Shown here: positions 38,278-46,427 of the stretch, piece after piece
Position numbering within the stretch: the first letter of the stretch is position 1
How the letters are laid out: the number at the start of each line of letters is the position of its first letter
Assembly (NCBI RefSeq): GCF_900105595.1
Contig: NZ_LT629784.1
Location: 2,170,001-2,234,000, forward strand
Origin: Stappia sp. ES.058
Lineage (GTDB): Bacteria; Pseudomonadota; Alphaproteobacteria; Rhizobiales; Stappiaceae
Direction: 5' to 3'
DNA: 64,000 nt
Translations under genes and position numbers: made by a program
The notes under the pieces: model-generated
Databases searched by the model: none
What the model saw: only the letters and a program-made list of their open reading frames with translations
Told to the model about the DNA's origin: nothing

Positions 38278-38914
38278 TAGAGAGATCGTCCCGGTGCCCG
38301 CGAAACACGCAAGCCGGGGTCGCGAGCATACTTGCCATCGCCGGCTCACGCCCGTAAAAGGAAGTGAACGGGTCCCGGTCTCGGAGTTGATTCTGACCGG
38401 GATGTCTTGGTCCCCTTGAACGGCGTCCCGTCAAGCCAACTGTCCTTGCGTCATCCGCGAAAGTTCGATTGGCTGCGGAAATCCGATTGGGTGACCGATC
38501 CGTGTGCGCGCTTGCCGCAACCGCCTCCGACGTCGCAAACAAGTCTGCGACCAGGTGGACTGAGTGGTAAGCGCGGACATGCGGCGCGGTGGATCCGGAG
38601 ACAACCGTTCGTGGTCGCCAGTGGTGGCCGCCCGTCAGCAGTCGCAAAGCGTCTGCCTTTTTTCAATACCGGCCGGTCGTTTTGGCGGGCACGCGATACA
38701 TATGGTCAGATAGGCGCTGCAATGAACCTTTGCGCGAAGACGATCCGCAACGGACAAGGACCTGCCCTCTGCGGTACGGGCTCCTCCGTTCGCATCGCCG
38801 CGCAGCGCGCCACTCCGTCAACATTCACAATGAAGAACAGAACGGCCGGTGTTTCGCACATCCGGGCGCGCAGTAAGCGCCGCCCCGAGGCGACGGTCGT
38901 GGAGATCCCCATCT
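38278..38914. other. Long region upstream of rne, probably its 5' leader
   Basis: These 637 bases separate the amidase promoter from the rne start. I see no gene on either strand and no clear promoter pair. In many bacteria RNase E represses its own synthesis through a long, structured 5' untranslated region, and a region of this length is compatible with that. The frame that enters rne from 38849 has no homology. Confidence 0.45.
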
Positions 38915-41488
38915 ATGGCAAACAAAATGCTGATCGACGCCGCGCACCCGGAGGAAACCCGGGTTGTCGTCGTGCGTGGCAACAGGGTCGAAGAATTTGA
39001 TTTCGAGGCCGCGAATCGCAAACAGCTGCGCGGCAACATCTATCTGGCGAAGGTAACCCGGGTCGAGCCGTCGCTTCAGGCGGCATTCGTCGACTACGGC
39101 GGCAATCGCCACGGCTTCCTCGCGTTCGGCGAAATCCACCCCGACTATTACCAGATCCCGGTCGCCGATCGGCAGGCGCTGCTTGAGGAAGAAGAAGCCG
39201 ACGCCCGACGCAACGACGCCGACGAGGCGCCCGAGAAGCCTGCCAGGCCGTCGCGCCGCCGTGCCAAGGCCGCCAAGGCAGACGCCGAGGACGCAAGCGT
39301 TTCGGTCGACGAGACGCCGTCGGACGACGACGCCGGGGCCGATACGGAAAACGGCTCCGACGGTGAAAACGACGTTGAATCGGTCGGTGCCGAGGACGCG
39401 ATGGAAGAAGTGCCGCAGCGCGCGCGCCGCCATCGCAAGCAATACAAGATCCAGGAGGTGATCAAGCGCCGGCAGGTCCTGCTGGTGCAGGTCGTCAAGG
39501 AAGAGCGCGGCAACAAGGGTGCGGCCCTCACCACCTACCTGTCGTTGGCCGGACGCTATTCCGTGCTGATGCCGAACACCGCCCGCGGCGGCGGCATTTC
39601 GCGCAAGATCACCAATCCTGCGGATCGCAAGCGGTTGAAGAAAATTGCCTCGGAGCTCGAAGTGCCGCAGGGCATGGGCGTGATCCTGCGCACCGCCGGC
39701 GCCAGCCGCACCAAGGCGGAGATCAAGCGCGATTTCGAGTATCTGATGCGGCTTTGGGAGAACGTGCGCGACTTGACGCTGCAATCCTCCGCCCCCTATC
39801 TGGTCTACGAGGAGGGGTCGCTGATAAAGCGCTCGATCCGCGACCTATACAACAAGGACATCGACCAGGTCCTTGTCGCGGGTGACGAGGGCTACCGCGA
39901 GGCCAAGGACTTCATGCGCATGCTCATGCCGAGCCATGCCAAAAACGTCCAGCCCTACAAGGACGCGACGCCCGTCTTCTCGCGCTTCATGGTCGAATCC
40001 CAGCTCGACGCGATGTTCTCGCCACAGGTGACGCTGAAATCGGGCGGCTACATCGTCATCAACCAGACGGAAGCGCTGGTCGCCATCGACGTGAACTCGG
40101 GCAAGTCCACGCGCGAACACAACATCGAGGACACCGCCTTCCAGACCAATCTGGAGGCGGCGGAGGAAGTCGCCCGTCAGCTGCGGCTGCGCGATCTTGC
40201 CGGTCTCATCGTGATCGATTTCATCGACATGGAAGAGAACAAGAACAACCGCGCCGTCGAGCGAAAGATGAAGGATTGCCTGAAGAACGACCGGGCTCGG
40301 ATCCAGGTCGGGCGGATCTCGCACTTCGGCCTGCTGGAGATGTCGCGCCAGCGCATTCGCACCGGGGTTCTGGAAAGTTCGATGACCCCCTGCCCGCATT
40401 GCCACGGCACGGGAATGATCCGGTCGGTGGAATCGGTGGCGCTGCATGTGCTTCGCTCGCTGGAAGACCAGTTGCTGAAAGGCCCGACGCACAATCTGAT
40501 CGTTCGCACGACGACGGATGCCGCTCTCTACATTCTCAATCAAAAGCGGTCGCATCTGTCAGATCTCGAAGCGCGCTTCGGGCTTGAGATCGATGTCCAG
40601 GCCGGATCGATGGACAACGGCCAGCATTATTCCCTGGAGCGCGGCGAACTTATCGAAGCCCGCCCGGACGATGCGCCGCCGATGGTTCAGCCGTCGAGCA
40701 TCGAGCCGATCGTGATCGAGCACGAAGACGAGGACGAGGATCCGGAGGAGGCTCCGCGCGAGCGCTCCGCGCGCGAGGACACTCAGGACGAGGACGGAAA
40801 CAACCGCAAACGCCGGCGCCGGCGCAGGCGGCGCAAGCCTTCGGGCGACGACGCACAGCAGGCCGACGCGGATGCAAATGGCGATGCCAACGGCGACGAC
40901 GACCAGTCGAACGGCGATGCCGGTGCTGCCTCCGAAGCCGCTGGCGAAGACGAGAGCGACGAGGATCGTGCCCGCCGCAAGCGTCGCCGTGGCCGTCGCG
41001 GCGGTCGCCGCAGCCGGCGGGATGGCGAGGGCAACGAGACGTCGGCCAATGCGGACGGCTCCGAGACGGCCGGGGACAACGACGCCGGGGAAACCGTAGC
41101 AGCCTCAAACGACGAGACGCCCGCCGGCGAAGCGGCTCAGGCCGAACCGCAGGACGCGCCGACGGAGGCCTCCGGCAACGAAAGCGCCGCCACGCCCCAG
41201 GCCGAGCCGACTTCAGAAGAGATCAAGACATCGGAAGAACCCGCGGCGCCTGCACCGGAAGATGTCTCCGCGGACGACGGCTCTGCAGACACTGAAGAAC
41301 CGGTTGTAGCCGCGAACGGCGAAGAGCCTGCCGCCGCCGACAGCGCGCAATCGGAACCGGCAGAGCCGGAGGTCCAGGCAGAGCCTGTCGTGGTTCGCGA
41401 GACCGTCTCGGGAGATGGTTCCACGGAAACCGACGAAGAGCCCGAACCGAAGCGCTCGGGCTGGTGGCAGCGCCGCAGCTTCTTCTGA
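38915..41488 (+). CDS. rne: Ribonuclease E
   Basis: The 857-residue endoribonuclease is the scaffold of the RNA degradosome. The N-terminal catalytic half begins MANKMLIDAAHPEETRVVVV. Its S1 domain is split by a long acidic/basic insert (about residues 90-190), usual for alphaproteobacteria. GGYIVINQTEALVAIDVNSG and VIDFIDMEENKN hold the catalytic aspartates, and the Zn-link is CPHCHGTG near residue 495. The C-terminal 300 residues are low-complexity, alternating acidic stretches and Arg-rich blocks (NNRKRRRRRRRRK) for RNA and protein binding. A terminator follows closely. Confidence 0.96.
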   Translation: MANKMLIDAAHPEETRVVVVRGNRVEEFDFEAANRKQLRGNIYLAKVTRVEPSLQAAFVDYGGNRHGFLAFGEIHPDYYQIPVADRQALLEEEEADARRNDADEAPEKPARPSRRRAKAAKADAEDASVSVDETPSDDDAGADTENGSDGENDVESVGAEDAMEEVPQRARRHRKQYKIQEVIKRRQVLLVQVVKEERGNKGAALTTYLSLAGRYSVLMPNTARGGGISRKITNPADRKRLKKIASELEVPQGMGVILRTAGASRTKAEIKRDFEYLMRLWENVRDLTLQSSAPYLVYEEGSLIKRSIRDLYNKDIDQVLVAGDEGYREAKDFMRMLMPSHAKNVQPYKDATPVFSRFMVESQLDAMFSPQVTLKSGGYIVINQTEALVAIDVNSGKSTREHNIEDTAFQTNLEAAEEVARQLRLRDLAGLIVIDFIDMEENKNNRAVERKMKDCLKNDRARIQVGRISHFGLLEMSRQRIRTGVLESSMTPCPHCHGTGMIRSVESVALHVLRSLEDQLLKGPTHNLIVRTTTDAALYILNQKRSHLSDLEARFGLEIDVQAGSMDNGQHYSLERGELIEARPDDAPPMVQPSSIEPIVIEHEDEDEDPEEAPRERSAREDTQDEDGNNRKRRRRRRRRKPSGDDAQQADADANGDANGDDDQSNGDAGAASEAAGEDESDEDRARRKRRRGRRGGRRSRRDGEGNETSANADGSETAGDNDAGETVAASNDETPAGEAAQAEPQDAPTEASGNESAATPQAEPTSEEIKTSEEPAAPAPEDVSADDGSADTEEPVVAANGEEPAAADSAQSEPAEPEVQAEPVVVRETVSGDGSTETDEEPEPKRSGWWQRRSFF

Positions 41489-41499
41489 AAGGACGTTGG

Positions 41500-41518
41500 G
41501 CGCCTCATCAGGAGGCGC
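41500..41518 (+). terminator. First hairpin after rne
   Basis: GCGCCTC (41500-41506) pairs with GAGGCGC (41512-41518) around a five-base loop, 12 bases after the rne stop codon. There is no T run, so it probably protects the 3' end rather than terminating by itself. Confidence 0.5.
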
Positions 41519-41547
41519 AGACGGAATACCTGACCCTAAAGACAAGG

Positions 41548-41579
41548 GGAGCGGATCGATCACGATCCGCTCCTTTTTT
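41548..41579 (+). terminator. rne intrinsic terminator
   Basis: GGAGCGGATCG (41548-41558) pairs with CGATCCGCTCC (41563-41573) around a four-base loop and is followed by six T residues. This is a strong intrinsic terminator for the rne transcript. Confidence 0.9.
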
Positions 41580-41627
41580 GTTCTGCGCCATTTCATGCGT
41601 CAGGCCCGGAAAGCCGGCTGTTACAGT

Positions 41628-42134
41628 TTAGTCCCCAGCGAACGCGATATCGGAGATCAAAGCAGGGCCGGTCTGCTTTCCGGACGCATTGGCGATGTCG
41701 GCCAGCGATTGTCCGCCCGCGCCCAACCGGTAGCCCTTGGCCTCAAGCCGGGCCGTGAGCTCTGCGGCGCTCAGGTCGAACAGGGGCGCGACTTCGGCAA
41801 CGGTCCCCTGCTCGATTGCAGACAACGCGGCGCGCACCGGATTGCCGCCGGACGACGTCGACGTCATCGCCGGGAGGGCGAATGCCAGCGACCCGACCAG
41901 ACCGATGACAAGAGGGATCGTCAATCGTCCCTGCTTCAAATAGGTCGAGAACCCGTTCCAGTTGCGCCACAGATGCACTCCGACCGGCAGGATCAGGACC
42001 AGCGACAGCCACTCATGCATGGAGTGGAAATAGGCGCTCCCAAAATGAAAGAAGAGAAAGAGGCCAGACACCGCAGAAACGGTAAACAGGACGATTGTGA
42101 ATGTGGTTCCGTGCGTCTTCAGAAATCGGGTCAC
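41628..42134 (-). CDS. DUF4405 membrane protein
   Basis: The 168-residue protein has two or three membrane helices (about residues 10-32, 42-60 and 75-95) with histidines at HFGSAYFHSMHEWL and VGVHLWRNW, where the family resembles cytochrome b561-like haem binding. The C-terminal soluble region (LFDLSAAELTARLEAKGY...GQSLADIANASG) is typical of DUF4405. The GTG start at 42134 has a GGAG site; an upstream TTG start at 42203 would add 23 residues without a hydrophobic signal. Function is unknown. It lies between rne and the aminotransferase remnant. Confidence 0.78.
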   Translation of the reverse strand: MTRFLKTHGTTFTIVLFTVSAVSGLFLFFHFGSAYFHSMHEWLSLVLILPVGVHLWRNWNGFSTYLKQGRLTIPLVIGLVGSLAFALPAMTSTSSGGNPVRAALSAIEQGTVAEVAPLFDLSAAELTARLEAKGYRLGAGGQSLADIANASGKQTGPALISDIAFAGD

Positions 42135-42269
42135 GACAGGTCTCCATGTCTCGAATTGGATCACTGATTGCTGCATCGCAGCAGAGACTTGAGCAAGGTT
42201 CAAACTGTATCGAAATGTCGTGCTGCGACAGTCCCGACGGCACCTTGCGAAGCCTCAACCTCACTCACG

Positions 42270-42344
42270 CTAACCCAGAGACGGCAACCACTCCCTCAGC
42301 CGATGCATGGCCTTCTCGATGGCCTGATTGTCGCCGGCGAAGGA
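42270..42344 (-). pseudogene. Remnant of an aminotransferase 3' end
   Basis: The minus strand reads SFAGDNQAIEKAMHRLREWL then PSLG and a stop. The intact aminotransferase gene 2.7 kb away ends SFAGDNAVIEKAMTRLEEWL then PGLA; 18 of 24 residues are identical. The DNA at 42283-42343 and 44970-45030 matches at about 50 of 61 bases without gaps. Upstream of the SFAGDN codons homology stops abruptly, so only the last 24 codons and stop survive. The two copies are direct repeats flanking two unrecognised genes. Confidence 0.8.
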
Positions 42345-42576
42345 CTTGCTTTCGTTGGAAACCCATCGCACGCCGTGAGAGTTCGGGCGGAACCTATCAC
42401 GGCATCGGGCAATGCGCTCGACCGGGCGATCCAGCCCAGAGCGCGGACGGAACCAACCGGCGGGTCGCAAGGCGGTCCGGTTCTCGTATTCGCGCCCGCA
42501 AGGGTGGACACGCGCAATCCGCGCATGGTTGGATGGGGCTGTTGCAATCAACGATTGACAGGCGGGGGCCGCGATT
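42345..42576. other. Spacer between aminotransferase remnant and first secreted-protein gene
   Basis: The spacer has no recognisable gene in 232 bases. A TTGACA occurs near 42553 but has no -10 at suitable distance before the start codon. Open frames here are shadows with no homology to the missing part of the aminotransferase. Confidence 0.4.
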
Positions 42577-44118
42577 TTGAGTGCGAGCAAACTTGCGGCT
42601 CCGAAGCGCCGACGGGGTCCGTTTTTTCGGCGCCTGTGTGCAGGTCTAGCGACGGTGGTCATAGCCTTGCCCGGGATTGTTGAAGACCTGTCAGTCCAGG
42701 CCTCGTCCACCCGCCCGGCCCTCATTCTGCCAGGAAACAAATCATCTCCGGAAAACCCCGAAACCGCCGCGCCGGCTGACGCGCATTCGCCTTTTCCCGC
42801 AAGGCCCGACGTTGCACCGCTCGGGCCGGCCGGGAACCGCCTGCGCATTCCCGGCGTGACCGGCGCGACAGTGGCCCGCATTGCCAGCGCCATCGGCTGC
42901 GAGATTCCCAGGGATACCGGTTTGTCCGGAGGAAGCCTTTCCGTAGCACCGCTGAATTGCATCGCTCGCGAACTGGGCATCGACCTGAAATCCCAGGACG
43001 ACCGGGCCCGGGCCAAGACACTGAACAAGATTGAACAGATCCTCGACTGGCAGGACGACAGCGCCCGCAAAAGCGGGATGGCGCAGCCGTTCACTCATCC
43101 GTACCGAAAGAGCTTCGGTCGATTGTCGGCGACCTTCACATCCAACATCTACCATCGCATCGGCGCGTGTCCCGAAGCGGTGGTGCGCTGGCGCATTCCG
43201 GATGGAATCCGCAAAGGTCTCTCGCAGGACAGGATCGCGGCAGGTCACACCGCTCCGTTGTCCGCGTATCTGTTCACCGAGCGCGACATCCGCGGGATGC
43301 TGGCCAGTTCGAACGTCCAGATCCGCTCCCCTACGCTTCCCCATGCCGTGTGCACAGGGAAACGGCCGGCAAGGGTTGCGATCCGGATCGAAATGGGCGA
43401 CCGCGAACTGACGGCTTTCGACGTCCCGGCGGATGATTTCTTTCAAGGCGGTGCCGCCTGGATGGCATTTATCACAGCGGCCGCCACGAAACTCACGAAG
43501 GAGGCGAACGACGTGATCCGGCAAGGCGCCGGGCGCGCCTACGCCGACGCCGAACGTTTCCGCGACCTATACGGCGACTTCAAGAACATGCGCCTCATGA
43601 CGGCTCTCATCGACGGAACCTACAAGCCCAAGGCATTCCTGCCGGCGCATCAGCTGGCGGTGCGTCGCATGTTCGTGCGCTATCATGTCCTCTACAGCCG
43701 GCACTGTTACGATGATCCGCCGGGCGATCTGTCGCCTGAAGACCGTGCAAGGCTCCTTGGCGACCGGTTCTTCCTGAGCCGCACCTTCGTCTACACCTCG
43801 CGCAACGCACGCACCGGCGAAGACGTCGCGACCCCGCAAGATTTTCACATCCGGGTGAGATACGCTGACCGGGTCTACGATCTTGCGCAGGAAGAGCTTC
43901 GGCGCACACACAATGCCCTGTTTCTGGAGCGCGGTATGGGTATCTCGGCAAGGGCCCTGCGCGACATCGACCTGTTCTTCGAGCGGCAGGGGTGTCTGTC
44001 TCCCCGCGCGGCGTCTTTCGAAGAAAACCTCTTTCAAGCCGCGTCCCTTGCATGGGACCCGCAGCGCGAGCGTGGCACCGCACCTCAGATCTTCCTTCCC
44101 GGCATCAACCTGAAATAG
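42577..44118 (+). CDS. Unrecognised secreted protein, 513 residues
   Basis: I do not recognise a family. The start reads TTG (SASKLAAPKRRRG) with a poor ribosome site, so it may lie elsewhere in the first 30 codons. Residues 10-30 are Arg-rich followed by a hydrophobic stretch (LCAGLATVVIALPG), consistent with a signal peptide. The mature part is mixed helical, with six or seven cysteines (in IGCEIP, NCIAREL, IGACPEAV, AVCTGK, SRHCYDD and RQGCLSP) suggesting disulfides in the periplasm. It lies between the two copies of the aminotransferase 3' end and 37 bases before a second secreted protein, so the two probably act together. Confidence 0.7.
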   Translation: MSASKLAAPKRRRGPFFRRLCAGLATVVIALPGIVEDLSVQASSTRPALILPGNKSSPENPETAAPADAHSPFPARPDVAPLGPAGNRLRIPGVTGATVARIASAIGCEIPRDTGLSGGSLSVAPLNCIARELGIDLKSQDDRARAKTLNKIEQILDWQDDSARKSGMAQPFTHPYRKSFGRLSATFTSNIYHRIGACPEAVVRWRIPDGIRKGLSQDRIAAGHTAPLSAYLFTERDIRGMLASSNVQIRSPTLPHAVCTGKRPARVAIRIEMGDRELTAFDVPADDFFQGGAAWMAFITAAATKLTKEANDVIRQGAGRAYADAERFRDLYGDFKNMRLMTALIDGTYKPKAFLPAHQLAVRRMFVRYHVLYSRHCYDDPPGDLSPEDRARLLGDRFFLSRTFVYTSRNARTGEDVATPQDFHIRVRYADRVYDLAQEELRRTHNALFLERGMGISARALRDIDLFFERQGCLSPRAASFEENLFQAASLAWDPQRERGTAPQIFLPGINLK

Positions 44119-44155
44119 CCGCAACCGACGCACCGACCCAATCCGGAGCCCCGAG

Positions 44156-44929
44156 ATGAACCTCCTCCCCAGCTTTGCAATCGGCGTGCTTGCAACCATT
44201 GCCGTTTGCTTTCCAACACAACCAAGGGCCGAGGCGCTTCAAAGCGTCGAGGTGAACGGCGAACTGACAGAAACGCAACTGAATGTGCTCGCGGAGCAGG
44301 TGCGACGATGCAAGACCATCGACGAATATCGACAAATCATGCTCGAACATAAGCGCAAGACCCACGGCGACGACGCCGAGCTCTCAGAAAAGTCCGCTCG
44401 GAGAGCCTTCGGCTTCGTTAGAAAATGCGTTCTGAAAGCATACGACCTCGACAACCGGAACGTGAGATCCAAGAACGCCCGGCTGCAACAGATCTACAAT
44501 GCCCTCGTCGAAAAGACGCAGGCCGAAGGCCCGGCCCTCAAGGCTTTCCCGGGTTTCGTCGACGGGTACCAGCGCTTCAAGATCTACACCACCACCAGCC
44601 CGGGCGACGCCTTCTGCAACGAGGAAGAATGGCTTCAGATCGCCTTCGACGAGACCCGGATGATGGATCGCCCGATAACCCGAAACGAAATGGAGCGCTT
44701 TGTCGGCAATGCCTTCGTCGCGACGATCGGCCAGGCGACCTGCACGAACACGCGACCGAAAAAGGTCAACTACGTTTTCACGCTTGGCGACACCGTGATT
44801 GCCGAAAAGATGTTCAAGCCGAGATACGGCTACGTCATGCGCACGCTGATGTTCGACCGATCCTCAGCCACGGCGTTCGGCAAAGCCGTCGGCGGAGAAA
44901 TCCTCGAGGCTGCCTATGCGGCGCGCTGA
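44156..44929 (+). CDS. Unrecognised secreted protein, 257 residues
   Basis: I do not recognise a family. A typical signal peptide (MNLLPSFAIGVLATIAVCF, cleavage near PRAEA at about 25) is followed by a soluble domain. It has paired cysteines in RRCKTID, VRKCVLK, DAFCNEE and QATCTNT and conserved-looking aromatic/charged blocks (DGYQRFKIYTTTSPGD). A GGAG site precedes the ATG. It is cotranscribed with the 513-residue protein (37-base gap). It ends 27 bases before the convergent stop of the aminotransferase gene. Confidence 0.75.
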   Translation: MNLLPSFAIGVLATIAVCFPTQPRAEALQSVEVNGELTETQLNVLAEQVRRCKTIDEYRQIMLEHKRKTHGDDAELSEKSARRAFGFVRKCVLKAYDLDNRNVRSKNARLQQIYNALVEKTQAEGPALKAFPGFVDGYQRFKIYTTTSPGDAFCNEEEWLQIAFDETRMMDRPITRNEMERFVGNAFVATIGQATCTNTRPKKVNYVFTLGDTVIAEKMFKPRYGYVMRTLMFDRSSATAFGKAVGGEILEAAYAAR

Positions 44930-44956
44930 GAAGGTCGTACGTCCCCAAGGAGCGGC

Positions 44957-46117
44957 TCACGCGAGGCCGGGCAACCACTCTTCCAGTCGCGTCATGGCCT
45001 TCTCGATGACCGCGTTGTCGCCGGCGAAGGAAAACCGGATGTAGGAGCGTCCGTTGACGGGATCGAAATCCGGTCCCGGCGTCGCCGCGATCCCGGCCTC
45101 ATTGAGCATCCGTTCGGCGAAAGCGACGCTGTCGTTGGAAAACGGCCGTACGCTGGCATAGCAATAGAAGGCTCCGTCGACAGGCAGCATCTCGGTGAAA
45201 CCGAGCGCAGGGAGCCGCTTGAGCAGAAGCTCGCGGTTCATCGCATATCCGGCCTTGATCGCTTCGAGTTCCGCAGTGGCCTCGAAGGCAACGGCTGCGG
45301 CCCTCTGCGACAGTTCGGGCGGTGAAATATAGAGCGACTGGGCAATGCGCTCCACGGGGCGCACCAGCGCCTCGGGCAGCACCATCCAGCCGATGCGCCA
45401 ACCGGTCATGCAGTAGTACTTCGAGAAGCTGTTCAGCACGATCGCATTGTCGCTAAAGGCGAGCGCGGTTTCCTGACGCCCGTTGAACACAAGCCCATGA
45501 TAAATCTCGTCGGACAGGAACCAGAGCCCCATATCGTCGCAGGCCCGAACCAGCGCCTTCAGCGCATCGGGCGTCATCATGGTTCCCGTCGGATTGGCGG
45601 GCGATGCAACGAGCACGCCCTTGAGCGGGGCCTCCCGATGCGCGGCCTCCAACAGCTCGGGCGTCAAGGCCCAACGGGTGTCCGCGCCGACCTCGATCTC
45701 CACCGGGATGATACCGAGAGCCTTGAGAATATTGCGATAAGCGGGGTAACCAGGCGCAGCAATGGCGATACGGTCGCCCGGATCGAAGGCCCCGAGAAAG
45801 GCAAGGTTGAAGCCGGCCGAAGATCCGGTCGTTGCAAGGATACGCCCGTCCGGAACGTCGACCCCATAGGTGTCGCGGTAGTGATCGGCAATCGCCGAGC
45901 GAAGCATCGGCAGGCCGCGTGCTTCCGTGTAACCGAGCCGCCCGTGAGCGAGTGCAGCTTGAGCCGCCGCGATCGCCCGTGCCGGCGCATTGGCGCCGGG
46001 TTGACCGACCTCCATGTGCAGGATCTCGTGGCCCGCGGCCTCCAGCGCATTGGCACGCGCCATGACGTCCATTGCGAGAAACGGGTCGACTTCGGAACGT
46101 CTTGAAGGGTGTGGCAT
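44957..46117 (-). CDS. Pyridoxal-phosphate aminotransferase, class I/II
   Basis: The 386-residue enzyme belongs to the aspartate/aromatic aminotransferase superfamily. GQPGANAPARA near the N-terminus, GYTEARGLPMLR, ASPANPTGTMM, the PLP-lysine in NSFSKYYCMTGWRIGWMV near residue 231, and the carboxylate-binding Arg in SYIRFSFAGDN near the C-terminus are in order. Substrate cannot be fixed from sequence. The start MPHPSRRSEVDPF is set by homology, as about 150 upstream open codons are non-coding. Its 3' end is partly duplicated at 42270-42344. Confidence 0.92.
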   Translation of the reverse strand: MPHPSRRSEVDPFLAMDVMARANALEAAGHEILHMEVGQPGANAPARAIAAAQAALAHGRLGYTEARGLPMLRSAIADHYRDTYGVDVPDGRILATTGSSAGFNLAFLGAFDPGDRIAIAAPGYPAYRNILKALGIIPVEIEVGADTRWALTPELLEAAHREAPLKGVLVASPANPTGTMMTPDALKALVRACDDMGLWFLSDEIYHGLVFNGRQETALAFSDNAIVLNSFSKYYCMTGWRIGWMVLPEALVRPVERIAQSLYISPPELSQRAAAVAFEATAELEAIKAGYAMNRELLLKRLPALGFTEMLPVDGAFYCYASVRPFSNDSVAFAERMLNEAGIAATPGPDFDPVNGRSYIRFSFAGDNAVIEKAMTRLEEWLPGLA

Positions 46118-46427
46118 CCAGGAAAACCTCGCGCAAAACGACAAGGACGGGCAACGAAACGCATGAACCGACCGGCCTTGCCAAGGTAACGCCGCATTCC
46201 CGACGTCTATGAGGCCGAGAAGCCAACGGGTTTTCTTGCGGCTCAGTTGACCGTCGAGATCCGGCTCCCTACCCTTCCGGAGCGTTTGTGTCCAGATCCG
46301 CGCTTCGCTGACAGCCGGGCGCCACATGTACGAATGCGTCGCCACTGCGATGACAACGGCGTCAACCGGTGGCAAGGCCTTGGACACGCCGGGATTTGTA
46401 CCAGTTGCAGACGAGGAAACCCGATTG
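46118..46427. other. Divergent spacer aminotransferase / M48 protease
   Basis: The 310 bases contain no gene I can support; it must hold the two divergent promoters. The open frame of the M48 gene enters it from 46326 without a plausible start. Confidence 0.35.

Noticed and set aside
38242-38280. CtrA binding box upstream of the amidase
   Set aside because: A TTAAC core is present, but the second half-site is not seven bases away, so the consensus TTAA-N7-TTAA is not met.
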